64,000 nt of DNA from Enoplolaimus lenunculus (lineage: Eukaryota; Nematoda; Enoplea; Enoplida; Thoracostomopsidae), in the NCBI GenBank assembly GCA_030248215.1, contig JASANG010002318.1, positions 33,920 through 97,919 of the forward strand. Reading direction: 5' to 3'. Shown one piece after another: positions 11,882 to 25,084 of this stretch (position 1 is the stretch's first letter; each line of letters opens with the position of its first letter). Both the position numbers and the translations under genes were made by a program. The notes under the pieces were generated by a model. That model was not told the DNA's origin. It worked only from the letters and a program-made list of their open reading frames with translations, and did no database searches.

Positions 11882-12476
11882 ACAAAACCTATTAAATCAA
11901 AGGCCCTGACACTTGAGCAATATGGGTTTCGAATAGAAGGCATGAAGAAAACTGTTTCTTAAAAAATTTTCGTAAATTATTTGACAAAATCACAATATTT
12001 TTAAGAAAGGTTTTTTGTCTATTTGTCGTTTTACCCGTAAGTACTCCCTTTGCCATATTGGATTGATTTGTCGTTTCGAGGAACACAAATATCAATGTCT
12101 CAGCAAATCGCTAGGATACCAGCAAAGCACCCCTGCGTCAGGTTGCAACATGAGGTGAAAAATACCGGAGCCGAAGCCGATGGTCAGCAAAACTTGCCGG
12201 AGCCTTTAATGTTTGTTCAAATATTAGTCCTTTTAAATCTCTATGATTATTCCACACCGAAATTTGTTTTTTGGCATCTTATTTCCCTACGCGTGTGCAT
12301 GCACCAAAAAGACATAAAAAATTAATTTTTTAAAATATTAAAATTTGGATGCGGAATGATTAAAAGAGGCATAAGAGGCTTATATATGACAAACATTTCA
12401 AAATCGACCTTTTAAGCAAATGTCGGTTGGAGGGTTGAAGAAATTTATAATCTGCACTTGATCATATTGCATACAC

Positions 12477-13222
12477 TACTGTAGTGACCCGAATGAGACG
12501 GGGGACTGATATTTATTTGGCCTCACCAGAGAGTACCTTCTGTTATTCGGTTACGGACTGTTGTTTGTTATTAACCCGCCCTCAGCCGCCCTCCGTTACT
12601 GATTTATATTCGGTATTGCAAATATACGTCGAATATAACATTTATTTAAATTTATCAAAAGCTTAAATACAAAGTTATACCAAGAGTGGATGATGTCCAC
12701 CTTGCAGAAGAGTGTGCAACTGCTTGGGCTGCGCATGGTACTAAATGTACCAGCACGCGTTGCATTTTTGTTCGACCCCCCTCAATCAGGGGGGTTTAAG
12801 CAAAAGATTAACAATTTAATATGCTTCAGTACACCTACCCCCTCCCTCATTTAAGGGGGGTCAACTATGTTGTTTAATCACACTTGCGTGTATGACTATA
12901 TTAACACAATAATTTTACTACGATATAAAACTGCATACAGACGACCCCCCTAAATAAGTGGGGTAGGCCAAAAACGCAACGCGTGCCGGGTACATTCTTT
13001 AATACACAGAATGTACCCAGTTGCACACTCTTGTTAAACAGTGATCATCCACTCTTGGTTATACTTAGGAATGTACTTTCAAATCTCAAGTACGCTTTAG
13101 AATTTCGAACTCAAATTTATTTGGTCCTTGAATCATTTATACGCCATAATTAGGGATAATTGACATTTATAGACACTAATTACGGTTTAGGGACTCTACC
13201 CGCTCACGGACTCTTATTAGGA
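12477..13222. mobile_element. TACTGTAGTGACCCG-family element split by another insertion
   Basis: The left half starts TACTGTAGTGACCCGAATGA and runs to about 12675. The right part resumes at about 13064 (TTAGGAATGTACTTTCAA) and stops near 13222 without its end. The gap is filled by the CCAAGAGTGG element at 12680-13058. Confidence 0.7.
12680..13058. mobile_element. CCAAGAGTGG-family element, nested
   Basis: Inverted ends CCAAGAGTGGATGAT and ATCATCCACTCTTGG, flanked by TTATA on both sides (12675-12679 and 13059-13063). The subterminal motif AGAGTGTGCAACTG also recurs inverted (GTTGCACACTCTTG). Internal G- and C-runs (CCCCCC, GGGGGG) could form hairpins. A relative lies at 16705-17009. Confidence 0.75.
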
Positions 13223-13737
13223 ATAGGAACTCGTGTGGTAGGTGTGGTAAGTGACTTTGTTGTGGCAAGTGGCAGCTGTACCGGTGACCATCGTTTGCTA
13301 TCGTGCCCAGCTGCGTTAACCCTTGTGTCACATGAATGTTTTCTGTTTCGTACAATATCTAATTTGAAGCCAAGAATTTAATCGCAGTCCGTTAATGACA
13401 AGTGTTTACCTTAACACTCAGCTCTGAATGCTTCCTAACAACACAAATCAAGATTTATGTGTAATAGTATTCAGTGCCGAAGTTACATTCTCGCTATTTG
13501 TAGACTGCACAGGGTGTCATGACGTCACAAAATGCCACGATCCAACACAGGACGCAAATCCGTGCAGAAGATGAAGCGCTGAGGAAGAATATACGGAGCA
13601 TTTCAATGCAGGTTGTTGAACGCAATCCAATTGTTCCTTTCCGTTATCCTTACAGGATTTGCCCGAAAATGGTTATGATATCAAAATTTTTGCCTTGAGT
13701 TTCTTATACCTTTATTTGACGATTCCATATTTAAATT

Positions 13738-13933
13738 GGCCAATGTAAAGAACAGGGTCGGAACAGTATTATAAAATTATTTCTAAACCTACACCTAAGC
13801 CTAAGCCGAAGCGTAAGAATAAGTTTATTCCAAAGCCTAAGCCTAAGCCTAAACCTTAACCAAGGAAAAAATTAGTCTTACGCTTAGCTTACTCTATTCT
13901 AGCCCCACACAAAAACGTTCCGCCTTTGATCTT
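13738..13933. mobile_element. GGCCCATGTA-family MITE with GCCTAA core
   Basis: Left end GGCCAATGTAAAGAACAGGG; right part ends near AACGTTCCGCCTTTGATC, the complement of other copies' left ends. The core is tandem CCTAAG and CCTAAGC words on this strand. Confidence 0.6.
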
Positions 13934-14484
13934 TTCATTTGCCCTCAAATTTATATTTTTAGAAATTCGATTATTTTGGACGTCCGCAGACGTCCATCCT
14001 AGGGACCGAAAAAACTTTTTCGGAAAGTTTTACAATTTATGTATCATTTGATACCCTTTGTCGTGCCATTTCCATGCTATTCGTTGAACGTAACCGCGTT
14101 ATGTACCTTATCGTTTGTGAAATATTTTCACGGCATTATTCTTTGTTACATCTGTATGCAAAAATTTTTCAGTTTGACAAGAACGCAAATCAATTTTAAA
14201 GCGAAAACTTTTAACAATTTATATATTGAACTTTATTCATTTGTACTGTATCGGATCGGATGTGCACATCGAACGTTGCTTCGTTAGAAAATTTTCCGCT
14301 ACAAAAGTTCAAAAGGAAATTAAATGTCGCCCGCCGTGCGAACATAAAACTGGCCCCACCGGCTTTGAAAATGGACGAACATTTTTGAGTGCGTTGAATT
14401 TGAATCTTAACTGCCAGAAAACCAACCTTCGCAGCATCTATTTTCGCGTATTGCATATCGCGGTATAGGCACTTTGACCCATGT

Positions 14485-14648
14485 TTACTTTAAGGGTCGT
14501 CCAGGTTTCTGGTGGGTCTATAAAAGAGTAGGTTTAGATTCTCGATTGCATTTTTTTGTTTAAGCTTAGGCTTAGGCTTAGGAACCCATTTTTGCAACGC
14601 TTAGGCTTAAGAATAGGCTTAATCTACTGCTACGACCCTCAAAGTAAC
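14485..14648. mobile_element. ACTTTAAGGG-family MITE, copy 1
   Basis: Ends TTACTTTAAGGGTCGT and ACGACCCTCAAAGTAA are inverted. The inner part reads CCAGGTTTCTGGTGG, TATAAAAGAGTAGG and then TTAGGC-like hexamers. Copies occur at 18280 (reverse), 19159 and 39462. Confidence 0.65.
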
Positions 14649-16178
14649 ATTGGCTGGCACTTTTCAAACTTGGCTGTCATTTGACTGCCTTTTATACTAA
14701 AGCATCTATTTGTGTTCGGTCCACGTGTCTTCGTGTTCAACGTTATGTGTGTGTGGGGTTTGTTTTAAGTGCCACACTTTGTCCTAAAAGCATCTCGGAT
14801 TGCCCTTTGCTTTACTTACGCCGCTAAGCAGTTGAAACGATGGGTATATGACCAGAAAAATGAGCAGTGTCGCCAGAATATTTGGTTAGGGTGTGCAAAC
14901 GGGTTGCAGTAGACAAAATTTAAAATGGACTGCTGTATATGCAAATTTGACTCAGAAATTACGTCTACAGGCACCAATACAAGAAATTGCTTATAGGACC
15001 CAAGTCGGTGCAGCCACGTCTCCTTGCACATATACTTGCCGAGCGAATATACAAAAAAGACAGCAAAAAAAGCTGTGTAAAACAGAATAAAAATATATCA
15101 TGTATGTAGAAAGGCTAAATCAGTGAAACAACCATAGTGTTCCCCGAACATCTTAAATGGTTAAACACGATTTCGTGGAACAATATCGCTTCGTTGTAGA
15201 AAAAAAAACGTTAAAAATGTTTGAAAATATATCAATTTAGCTAGAAATGGTGGCGTAGTCGTTATTTTGGTTCATTCAACGTTATATTACCTTCTTGCTC
15301 AAAAAAACAAAGGCAGCATGTTTAGAAATTGTGTCTGAAATGCAACGCTATTCTGAACGCTTTTTATGAGTTTCAAACACCATCTTTGAGAACAGTTTTT
15401 TCTGCGCAGAAAAAGCCTACACTGTACAGCTTGTGAATAAATACACTTTTATGCCAATCCTTTAGTTCTGTATTAAACCGCTATTGTCGAATCAGTAGTA
15501 ACTTTTTTCCAAACCTGAAAAGGATTTTGTATGTTTCACACGATTCTTTAATACTCGAAATAACGGTATTCAATCTCGCGAGTCCTGTTCTTAAGGACTC
15601 TATGTTGTCGAGATATATTTCAGTTGAAATCATGACAGTTTATGGTTTTTGATTTTTAATACCGAAAACTAAAGCGTTTCATAGTTCGAAACCATTTTGG
15701 AGAATTTTGACAAATAAATTCTGTTTGAAAAACAAAACCCTGTGGGGATACAAATATAAAAGTAATCCATATGTTTCAAATCGCCCCGTTATTAATTTTA
15801 TCACAAACCGTAGGTTTCAGTCGGAAAATTGTATATTTCGATGTGAGCTTGAACTGATTTTTTTGCGTGACTCTGTGAACCGCAAAGACGTATCTGCAGT
15901 TGCTGCTATTTGCCAAAATTCATTCTTCTTATCTTTTGGGCCGTTTGAAAAGCGAGGTGCATCTCAAATTTTGTGTCTTTTTTTGTTTATTTTTCTTCTG
16001 CACAAATGCAAAAGTTTTTATTTGTCATTGCGTAAAAATTGTGCAGGTAGGTATTGTATATAGTCAATCGAACTCGATCAAAAACAAGCTGAGGCTATTT
16101 ATTTCTGAGATATTGCATCTGATACGACAATAACTGCAGCAGCGGCGACGTTTTACAGAAATTTGCGTATACTCCACA
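14649..16178. other. Gene-free stretch
   Basis: Open frames at 14893-15090 and 15707-16063 look random (no domain, no splice context). I see no RNA gene. Confidence 0.35.
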
Positions 16179-16342
16179 GTGCCCGTAGCTAGCTCACCTT
16201 GCTATGGGGGCTATAAACTTTTTAGAAGGGGCATTCAAGGGTTTTCATTGAGTTGCAAGCAACGTTGAAAACTTTCTAGGGGGGGCTAAAATTCTCCAGT
16301 GGGGGCTGAGCCCCCTGCTCTCCCTCTTGACTACGGGCCCGT
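16179..16342. repeat. Inverted-repeat element with GTAGC/ACGGGCCC ends
   Basis: CAGTGCCCGTAGCTAG at the left and TTGACTACGGGCCC at the right flank G-rich tracts (GGGGGCT repeated). It looks like a decayed DNA transposon. Confidence 0.4.
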
Positions 16343-16704
16343 AGCGTTTACTGCCCCATGTACAACTGAAGGTCAAACCGTTTTTCTGCGGTACTGCAAA
16401 ATATTAACCTTACGCTTTGCTGTTAAGTTGAATTTTTTGCTTAGGCTAAAGGTTCGGCTTAGCCGCACGCGTTGTTATAGAATTTTTCCTACTTTGTGGC
16501 TTAATTTTAGGACTATGTTACCGTTATGACCCTCAGCTAAAATGGGCCTATTTGGTAAATACTGTTATGCGTTTTGAGTAGGCCATTTGTATGTTTACTA
16601 CGATACGTTTAAATTTCACTAACGACTCCTGTGAGATAGAGTACCTACAGCTTAAAGTCAATTTCCTTAGTTTTGTAAATCCTGCATTAATTTGATTACT
16701 GTTA

Positions 16705-17009
16705 CCAAGAGTGGATAATCGCTATTTAACAATAGTGTGCCACTGTGCACATTCTGCGCAGAAAAGAATGTACCCGACACGAGTTACTTTTTTGCCCTCC
16801 CCCTTTTATAGTACAACCGGTGCGAATCATAGCACTTTATGTATGCGGCGTCAAACATGCTCCCCTTACAGTTTAACTTAGGGTTATTGCATGTGACAGC
16901 GACCCCCCTCAAAACAAGGGGGATCGGCCGAAAACGCAACATCCGGTGGTACATTTTGTACCGTTCGGAACCCAAAGAGTTGCACACTCTTGTCATTATA
17001 CACTCTTGC
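16705..17009. mobile_element. CCAAGAGTGG-family element, copy 2
   Basis: Starts CCAAGAGTGGATAATCGC and ends ATACACTCTTG. It shares AGTGTGC, GTTGCACACTCTTG and the paired G/C runs with the nested copy at 12680. Confidence 0.65.
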
Positions 17010-18279
17010 TTCTACGTATGGTGCTTGCATTCATTTAGGAGTTGTAACCATTTTGTTACATTCTGTATTACTTTGATTTAGTTATGATTGCAAACGCTGC
17101 CGTTTTCTCAGTTGGGTAGGGGTTCTAGCCCATGCTTAACGCGTAAAAACCCACTAAAACGACAGTTTTAAAATGCAGTCTGATGCGGTGTTACGAATGG
17201 TGAATATGTAGTACATCATCGTGCAACTTTACCCATTTGATTGGACAGCGAGCACTGTCAACCTCAACTGCGTGATATTTCACGCTTGAGTGTGGCGAAG
17301 AATATACACTGTGATCATATATATACTCTTGCTAGTACTACTTCAAAATATCCTGATTGCCGAATTTCAACACGACCAAATCTTACATTTATTGTAAGCT
17401 GCAGTGCAGTGTTTACAAACAAACAAACAAACAATTCAAGCTTAGTATTATGCTTATAACTGCGATTTTATTAGCTTGTTGAAAACACGAGCAGGTTCAA
17501 CGATATGCGCCCAAGTCTGGAAAACCCAGTATGGATCAAAATTAAAATTTTGGGTCACTCAATTCGTTCCAGAACATTTCCAGGTCTCAAATCAAAATGT
17601 CTGGTTCTGCCTCGTGTTGAAAATTGCATTTGCAATTGTGAAATGTGTCTACTTGGTACAAATTTGTGCTTGCCAGAGTAAGCCGGTATTTTGAGATGCA
17701 GCAGAAAATCTTACTCTATACACTGAATATAGGTCGTTCTGGCCAACGACACGACAACTTAAGCTATTTGGTTTTCGGCTTATATAATCATCGAGGTCTG
17801 TGAATATTATATGCTGTTGTTCTCGGATTTAAACAAACCTAGTTATTTTACGCCAATTGACCCATTTGTGGTGTTTTTGTTGTGCATTTACTCGCTTAAA
17901 ATATAGGGTTTTTAGCTGGTTTCGAACAGTTATGAACTTTCTTGTCTTTCTTAATTTTCTCAAGCTTTAGTCAAGGGCGGTAAGGGCCAGCCCTTTGTTT
18001 CTTGTTGTTGTTCAGGATTTTAGGAATTTAGTCGGTCACACATAAAACCCTCCGACCCCAAATATGTTATTAGAACGTAGCCCCTGCCCCCCGTTTCATA
18101 AAACTTAGCTACGTCTCTGTCTATTTTAACTGGTACCTAGAGCTACCAACTAAGCATACGATCTTATTCGTATTAGCTTGTGTTTAGTTGAAATACGTGT
18201 GTCAATTACTGTTCTTTTTCGCTTGCAGTATTAAAATCGCTGACTGCGCGATGATATTAATTTATTTTCATTGATTCTT
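17010..18279. other. Gene-free stretch
   Basis: No exon or repeat that I can support. The short frames at 17241-17459 and 17476-17694 have no recognisable content. Confidence 0.35.
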
Positions 18280-18423
18280 TTGTAACTTCCATTACGCTTA
18301 AGCCTAAGCGTTGCAAAAATGTGTTCCTAAGGCTAAGCCTAAGTCTAAGCAAAAAAATGTAATCTAAAATGTAAACCTACTTTTTATAGACCCATCAGAA
18401 ACCTGGACGCCGATTAAAGTAAA
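18280..18423. mobile_element. ACTTTAAGGG-family MITE, reverse orientation
   Basis: Reads as the complement of the copy at 14485: CCTAAGC words, GCAAAAATGTGTTCC, then CCATCAGAAACCTGG and a diverged end GATTAAAGTAAA. Confidence 0.55.
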
Positions 18424-19158
18424 ATGTGCTGATTGTTTTGTAACTTAGGAATTTGTCAACTTTCTTCATGATTATAATGATTTATTTACGGGTGCTATTA
18501 ATATAGTTTGGGTAACTTGAATACCTCACCACAGATCGTATTGTGTGCGAACTGTCAAGCGCATGGGAACGCCACGATTTATTTCGGGCGGAGCTAGCAG
18601 TACTTAACATTTTTTGACTTCCTCTACGGTATCCAAATTATATTAAAAGCCATTTTATTCCTCGTGGCCAAAAATTGGAGTCTTGAAACTACAAATCCGC
18701 CACATTTTCCTTGCGTTGCTAAGAATTTTACTAAACATATATTAAAATATTCCTATTTCACACAGAGCAGATCATCCACGTTTCTTACATTTGTACAATG
18801 CAAGTATCCATACCAGGTAAATTTATCCTCAATTTTACTCAAATTATTATTTGGTATGCTATCAATGCCCTAGGCCGAGTGTGAGTAATTGTATTCACTT
18901 AAAGAAAATTAGATGGCATTGTTCATGCGCTCACATATGTTGTCGGGTTATGGCAAAGAATGATTTTGGCTTTATTCACCACTCGATATTGTTGACGATC
19001 TTGTTTTTTAGCGCACAGGTCACGCTTTTTTGTCGTTTAGCACGTTTTTATTTTATCGAATCCAACAGACTGGTTATGTTTAAACGCTAACCCGTTTTAA
19101 GCTGGATAAAACTGAGTTGGTAGGGCAAGTAAAACGAGAGGCATCATTTTGGGACGAT

Positions 19159-19303
19159 GTTACTTTAAGCGACGTCCACGTTTCTGGTGGCTCTATAAAA
19201 AGAGTAGGTTTAGATTCTAGATTACATTTTTCTTGGTTAGGCTTAGGCTTAGGCATAGGCTTAGGAATACGCTTAATCTACCGTTACGCCCCTAAAGGTA
19301 ACA
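19159..19303. mobile_element. ACTTTAAGGG-family MITE, copy 3
   Basis: Ends TTACTTTAAGCGACGTCC and ACGCCCCTAAAGGTAA, with TCTGGTGGCTCTATAAAA and a TTAGGC-like core. Confidence 0.65.
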
Positions 19304-19370
19304 TTGGTTTCATTTTGGGTCTATTTGGCAATAGTTTGCCAGCCATATGTATACAATGCTCACTTGAGAT

Positions 19371-19575
19371 CAAAGATTTGTAAGCCCATGTCATAAGACA
19401 TTATCAACTTATCGTCATATTTGCTATGACCACATTTTGTGTTCATTCACGTCGAATAACAGGCTTAGGATTAGAATTAGGCTTAGGAATATGCTCATAA
19501 TACTGTTCTGTCCCTGTTCTTTACATTGGCCGCAAAACGTATTACGGATTGCCGCAGTTATAACGTGAACCCTGC
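19371..19575. mobile_element. Right-end remnant of the GTTCACGTTATAAC element
   Basis: GATTTGTAAGCCCATGTCAT at its start and GCAGTTATAACGTGAAC at its end match the right end of the element at 50319-50957. A TTAGGC-type piece (about 19463-19540, ending CTGTTCTTTACATTGGCC) interrupts it. Confidence 0.5.
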
Positions 19576-19953
19576 ATAAAAGTACGTTTATAAGGCTTCG
19601 CTTCGTTCTGACTCTACTCTAAAAGACAATACCGTCAAATCTTTGCTGTTTTAAATTCATCGGTATAGCAAATTTCATTTTTTACTGACGAAATATTGTC
19701 TTGTTTTGTACGTACCGTATACTCAATTATCAACCATTGTTCTGTGAAGGTCATTTGGGTATATTGTACAGGATATTATTTAAACATACCCTTAGTCTGA
19801 CGAGGTGTTACGCGCTTCATCTGATCAAGAGATGTCTCGACGGATGTAAAATTAAATTATCGAGTAAATTGTTTCCCATTGAATATTTTGTTTTGACATT
19901 TTTGACGCACAGAACATTACAATAGCGAGTAAATTTGAGAAATCTGCTGTATA

Positions 19954-20162
19954 CACTGCAAAAATGGTGAGTCAAATTGACTCTCTCTAAAATAGGCTCT
20001 ACGGGACTACATAAACTGAGTCAAATTCGACTCCGCCAGAGTCAAACATGCGACTCAGTGAATCGAATTTGACTCTGCCGGAGTCGAATTTTGACTCAAT
20101 TTGTGTAGTCCCGTATAGCCTATTTCGGAGAGAGTCAATTTAACTCACTATTTTTTGCTGTG
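19954..20162. mobile_element. Palindromic MITE, GAGTC family, copy 4
   Basis: Starts CACTGCAAAAATGGTGAG and ends ATTTTTTGCTGTG. TA lies on both sides. Confidence 0.8.
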
Positions 20163-20285
20163 TATGCCCTACATGAAAAATGAGTAGTCTAAGTGGTTAA
20201 GTTGGAACAATCCCTACTGGATGCCTAAAAAATGTTTGTTACCAAAGTTCTGATGGAACACCTTGAGCTAAACTCAGTTTAGCTA

Positions 20286-20494
20286 CACCGCAAAAAATGG
20301 TGAGTCAAACTGAGTCTTTCCGAAACATTCTCTATGGGACTACGCAAACTGAGCCATATTTGATTCCGCCAGAGTCAAATTCGAGTCTCTGAGTCGCACG
20401 TTTGACTCACGCGGAGTCCAATTTTACTCCGATTATGTAGTCCCGTAGAGCCTATTTGGGCGAGAGGCAATTAGACTCACTATTATTTGCAGTG
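20286..20494. mobile_element. Palindromic MITE, GAGTC family, copy 5
   Basis: Starts CACCGCAAAAAATGGTGAG and ends TATTATTTGCAGTG, flanked by TA on both sides. It lies 123 bp from copy 4 in the same orientation and is more diverged internally. Confidence 0.75.
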
Positions 20495-20796
20495 TATGTA
20501 ATCATCCAGCAAAAGGTTTGGTTCAAAATTTTATTCGGTGCAGCGCCTATTTGAAGCACATGTGAAAACTTTCATTTTGAACTTCGTTTTTATGGCTGCA
20601 ACCGATTTTAATTGTGATTTTGATAATGTGCCCCGGTGGCAGTCAACCAGCTAGTAGTGTAATAAATTGGCTTACATATAAAAGCAGTTTCGGTCAACTT
20701 TTTTTAAAAAATAAATCTAGGCCTACGCTTAAGCTTGCGCGTAAGCTTGATCCTGCGGACGAAAGTATAAGAGCAATATTTTATATATTGCATTAA

Positions 20797-21217
20797 TTAT
20801 CTCGAATTTAATTTTTTTGCGTTGTTTGCAAGTTGCCATACAGATGTCGATAAAATAGTAAACAACGTTGTGTATCGAGGGAAATTACTAATTAAATCTA
20901 TAGTTTTTTTAAAACGGCGGCAATTAAGTTGAACAACCGGGGCTGTATACAAGGTGTGGAATAAAAGGGTTATATTGTCTCCAGAAATTTTGGCAAAAGC
21001 ATGAGAAAAACAATAATTTTGGCTTGATTTCGAATAACCTGGGCCGCAGAGGTCACAAAACCATTCTATTATATGATTATACCGTTCCGAAGTAAAGTCC
21101 TTGCTATGCCCCGGGTCGCAGCGTAAACTTACATACTCGTTTTTCACAGCATCAGCATAGTTTGATCGTTTTCTAACTCCGGTTGTACAAACCGAACATT
21201 TCATTGAGGCTGTGGTT
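20797..21217 (-). CDS. Possible cysteine-rich exon
   Basis: On the minus strand a good acceptor (TTTTTAACCAG, exon from 21217) opens a frame whose first part is MKCSVCTTG, then LRCDPGHSK and FCDLCGPGYSKSS. The spaced CxxC and CxPG patterns recall TNF-receptor or EGF-like repeats. After about 70 codons the frame becomes AT-rich and uninformative and runs to a stop at 20797, so the true 3-prime boundary is probably earlier. I could not find a convincing donor or partner exon. It may be a chance frame. Confidence 0.3.
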
Positions 21218-21766
21218 CTGGTTAAAAACTGAATTCTGGCTCTTGCTTCATTCATAAATCAGACCGGGTATAGAATGTTCAAACGGTTCGCGTATGTTTA
21301 GCCAGGTGTTTCTATAGATTTGGTTTAGACAGAGGGTTTTACGTTAAATTCAGACAATAAGGCTTGAAACCTTTCCAGTTTAGTCGTATTTTTAAAAAAA
21401 TCCGCATCTTAGAATTTGTATATGCTGCCCTGATAATTCCATGCCCAAATTTGAAATTTTTAATATTTTGCTTAGCTGATTCTATGACATTTATACTGGG
21501 ACCAAAAACTGTCAAAGTTACACAGTTTATACGACATTCGTCGTTGAAAACTGTCAGATTTGAAGTTCAGTAATTACCACAGTTAACAAAAAGACTGAAA
21601 ACACACGAGTAACCGAGGGTAAAGTCATTTAATTTTACCATGCTTTAGCTTAAGCGGTGGGCATTATCATTAGTATATATTAGATTAAGAATCATATTAA
21701 TGATACACAACACTTTTCTTATTTTGAGAAAAAATTGATTTCAAAATAGCGTTTTGACTTTACTTA

Positions 21767-21924
21767 CACTGTAAAAAATGGGGAGTGAAATTGACGGATC
21801 GATTCACTGAGCGATTCACTGAATCGAATTTGACTCTGGCGGAGTCTAATTTTGACTCAGTTTGTGTAGTCAGGAAAAGACGATTTCGAAGAGAGTCAAT
21901 TTGACTCCCCATTTTTTTGCAGTG
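21767..21924. mobile_element. Palindromic MITE, GAGTC family, copy 6, deleted
   Basis: CACTGTAAAAAATGGGGAG to CATTTTTTTGCAGTG. Only 158 bp, because most of the left arm is missing, so the fold-back is partial. Confidence 0.7.
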
Positions 21925-22697
21925 CAGTAAACGGTGCACGAATTATGCGTAGCTTTAGCTAATATCGCTACTTTGAACAATTTGTTATCAGCGGCGTATA
22001 CAAGCGGAATGATAGACGGGATATATCCCCCTCGACACGTCTGAAGAAACATGAAAACAGCACTTTTGATAGGAATTAGGGTAACCGTCTATAGATCCTG
22101 GAGACAAAAAACTTTCTTTTAGATAAGTAATACCCTTCCGATACAAAATCCCGTACGTATCTGATTCCAATTACGCTAAAAATGACACAAGTTTGGGCAC
22201 AGAAATATATCAACGAAAAAAGCGTATTACAATAGTATTAATTTAAACAAAATCACCCGTAAAACAGCGAATACAGATTATACGGAAACTGCAGGTAATA
22301 CCTGCTTGAATGGCCATACCTACAACAGATATCCTTGACTTTTGTGTTAACTGCAGCCGTCTGCGATAGAACTGAATTGGAAGCGGATATAGTTTGTATT
22401 GCCTCATCTGAGGCTAAATTTTACTCATGAAATTTTGGCTGACCAATCCTACTTCTTTGATCTTAAAATGACTGCTGTGTAAAGCTTTATGTTTAAATCT
22501 TGGTTTTGTTTGATGCAATATTACCAGCTGTGCAAAGCCTTAACTTTGAACTCAACTTCAGATTGAATTCATGTAACAATGAACCTACAAATCATGTTAC
22601 CAGTTTCTTTGCTAAACTCAGACCCAGCAGTTTGTAGCTATCTAGCTAGCAGATGCCATTTCTATTCATCTGGCATTTTGTTTGTAGTATTTACCCA
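21925..22697. other. Gene-free stretch
   Basis: Nothing supported. Two 60-codon minus frames here (21870-22052, 21988-22170) overlap the MITE end or lack context. Confidence 0.35.
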
Positions 22698-22906
22698 CAC
22701 TGCAAAAAATGTTGAGTCAAATTGACTCTCTCCGAAATTGGCTCTACGGGACTACACAAACTGAGTCAAATTAAACTCGAATAGAATCAAGTTTGACTCG
22801 CAGAATCGCACGTTTGACTCTGGCGGAGTCGAATTTGACTCAAGTTGTGTAGTCCCGTAGAGCCTATTTCAGAGGGAGTCAATTTGACTCACCATTTTTT
22901 GCAGTG
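22698..22906. mobile_element. Palindromic MITE, GAGTC family, copy 7
   Basis: CACTGCAAAAAATGTTGAG to CATTTTTTGCAGTG, a well-preserved 209 bp palindrome with both GGGACTACACAAACTGAG arms. Confidence 0.85.
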
Positions 22907-23634
22907 CAATGGCTATCATGTGTTATGCAACATTGATATATCGATACTTAGTAAAATATAATCATCTGATTCTCTCAGTATCGGTTCGGAATCAGGCGTT
23001 GCATTCAATATTACATTTGTTGAAGCACGAGTTACATGTTTTTCAATTTTCGTCGTTTTTTTGAAAAATCCGTTGTTTCCGAGGGATTCAATTCTTAGAC
23101 AGAAAATCCAAAACCAAAATGATGTGACGCTTTTGAATGTTTTCAGTTGAGAAACACGAAAAAGATTAACCAAACAAGAAATATTAGCAGTTGAAAGCCA
23201 TTTTTAAATGGATTTGATGTCTTTCGTTAAATATTTGGCAAATCGAAAACAACTGTACTGCTGCTTAGACCAACTATGACAACGCAATGGCATCAAATTT
23301 CACATATTTCTGCGCTGTGACGTCAGATATTGTCACATTTAGTTGATTCGCTCCAAAAGTGATTAAAGCACTCTTCATTTGAAGAGTTTTTAAATTTCAA
23401 TTGGTCTGTTCTGAACGCTGGTTGAAAGTATAATTTTCAACTATAAATGTGAATTGTAGTGAATTTCTGGCCGCAACGCCGAGCTACGGCTATTCTAATA
23501 AAACAGTATTAACCTTTCTTCCTAGTGTATCCGAAATGACATTAGGCTTTAAGTTAGGAAAAGGTTTCCCTATCCGAAGTCGTTTACCTTCAAAATTTAT
23601 ACAAGTTTTGGCCTTAACCTATCTATAGCGTGGG
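22907..23634. other. Gene-free stretch
   Basis: A minus frame of 85 codons at 22916-23173 is open but has no recognisable content. No repeat family member is seen. Confidence 0.3.
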
Positions 23635-23827
23635 GGCCCATATAAAGATCAGGGGCGGAACGTTTTTCGGTGGGACTAGAAAAGAGTAAGCTTAAGATTT
23701 AGACTAATTTTTTTTGCATTGCGTAGGCTTAGGTTTAGGCTTACGAATATGCTCATTCTTACATAGGCTTAGGCTTAGGCTAAGGAATATGCTTATAATA
23801 CTGGTCCGTCTCTGTTCTTTTATGGCC
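23635..23827. mobile_element. GGCCCATGTA-family MITE with TTAGGC core
   Basis: GGCCCATATAAAGATCAGGG at the left and CTGTTCTTTTATGGCC at the right. TTAGGC-type hexamers fill about 23725-23790. Confidence 0.65.
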
Positions 23828-25084
23828 GGTATTCATTTTTATAACGAACAACCAGCATAAGCTTCTGTGTCGTACTCTATGCCTTCCTTTGGCGGAATTT
23901 GTCTGAAATTAAGTCAGATTTGAATATTGAATATTTTATACTTTTCGTGACACTATATATCGTGTTTTCGGGGACTTAGAGCGAACAAACCATGTTCCTG
24001 TCGGAAATATCAAACGGACGCCCAGAGTCGCATGTTTCAATTTCATGCTTAACACCAGGGCACTGTTAAATATCTGCTTAAGTAAAACATATAAATTGTT
24101 CGCAACTCGAAATTCGAGAAACAAATTCAACTGAATCACACTGTAAAAATAGCTGAATAAATTTTGAATTTTAGACTTTTGTATTTCTATGCTTGACAGT
24201 AATGATTTGTGAACTATTGATCTGTTTGAGCTTCAGCTAATATATTGTTCGTATGTTAAGCTATTTTGTCACGTTTCTCAGTAAACCGTAGGTATATATT
24301 TCTCATTGTTGGAAAACAACGCTATAGTAGCAATGCAAGGTGGCATCTTTGTCAAAAAAACAACTGTATTTATAAGTTGTGGTTTAGTGAGATAAAATGT
24401 GCTTCTTAAGCGTTTGCACACCACACTTCTTCGTCAATAGAAGGTTTAATTCTATTTGCGTCAATAAACTATACTCTTATAAATTCTCGTAAATCTATTA
24501 TTGTTATAAATACAACACGCGCACCGCTTAAAAAACGAGCAGCCCATTTAAATGATGATTGTGGCATTACCGATAGAAGATGCATAAAATGAAATGTGTA
24601 AACTATAGAAATACGCTAAATTTGTTAACTTCCTTAATGTTTTACTTTGAACAAATTTTCACACTGGCGCTGAACTCTTAAATTCGCCTGATAATGGGTT
24701 TCATAAGACCAGTCCGTATTTATAACTGTCATGCCCTTATCAGCTGAAGGTCAACAATGAGCAACTCAGTGCAAACGGTGTACGTGAAATAAATACACAG
24801 TTCTCAGTGCTCAACAATTGCTATGCGTGTGCTCTGCACAACCTCTCTATAAAGCACTGCACAAACGCTCCAAAAGACATAAGAGCCACTTACTTCGGTA
24901 TCAAATGTCGAGTTTCTATATCTGAGTGGTAATCCCCTCTCACCAGAACAATACAGGGAACAAATCCTACCTTCCCTTGGGCTGGACCACATGTGTGCTG
25001 CGTTCAACTCAAAACCCAATATATTGAACTGTTCAATAATTGCACTGTGCAGTGCTACAGATAGCGACTTTTTACAGAAGCATA
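23828..25084. other. Gene-free stretch upstream of the Kv4 gene
   Basis: No coding exon is supported. A frame at complement 24804-25019 overlaps nothing known. Promoter or 5-prime untranslated exons of the Kv4 gene could lie here, but I see no diagnostic element. Confidence 0.3.
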
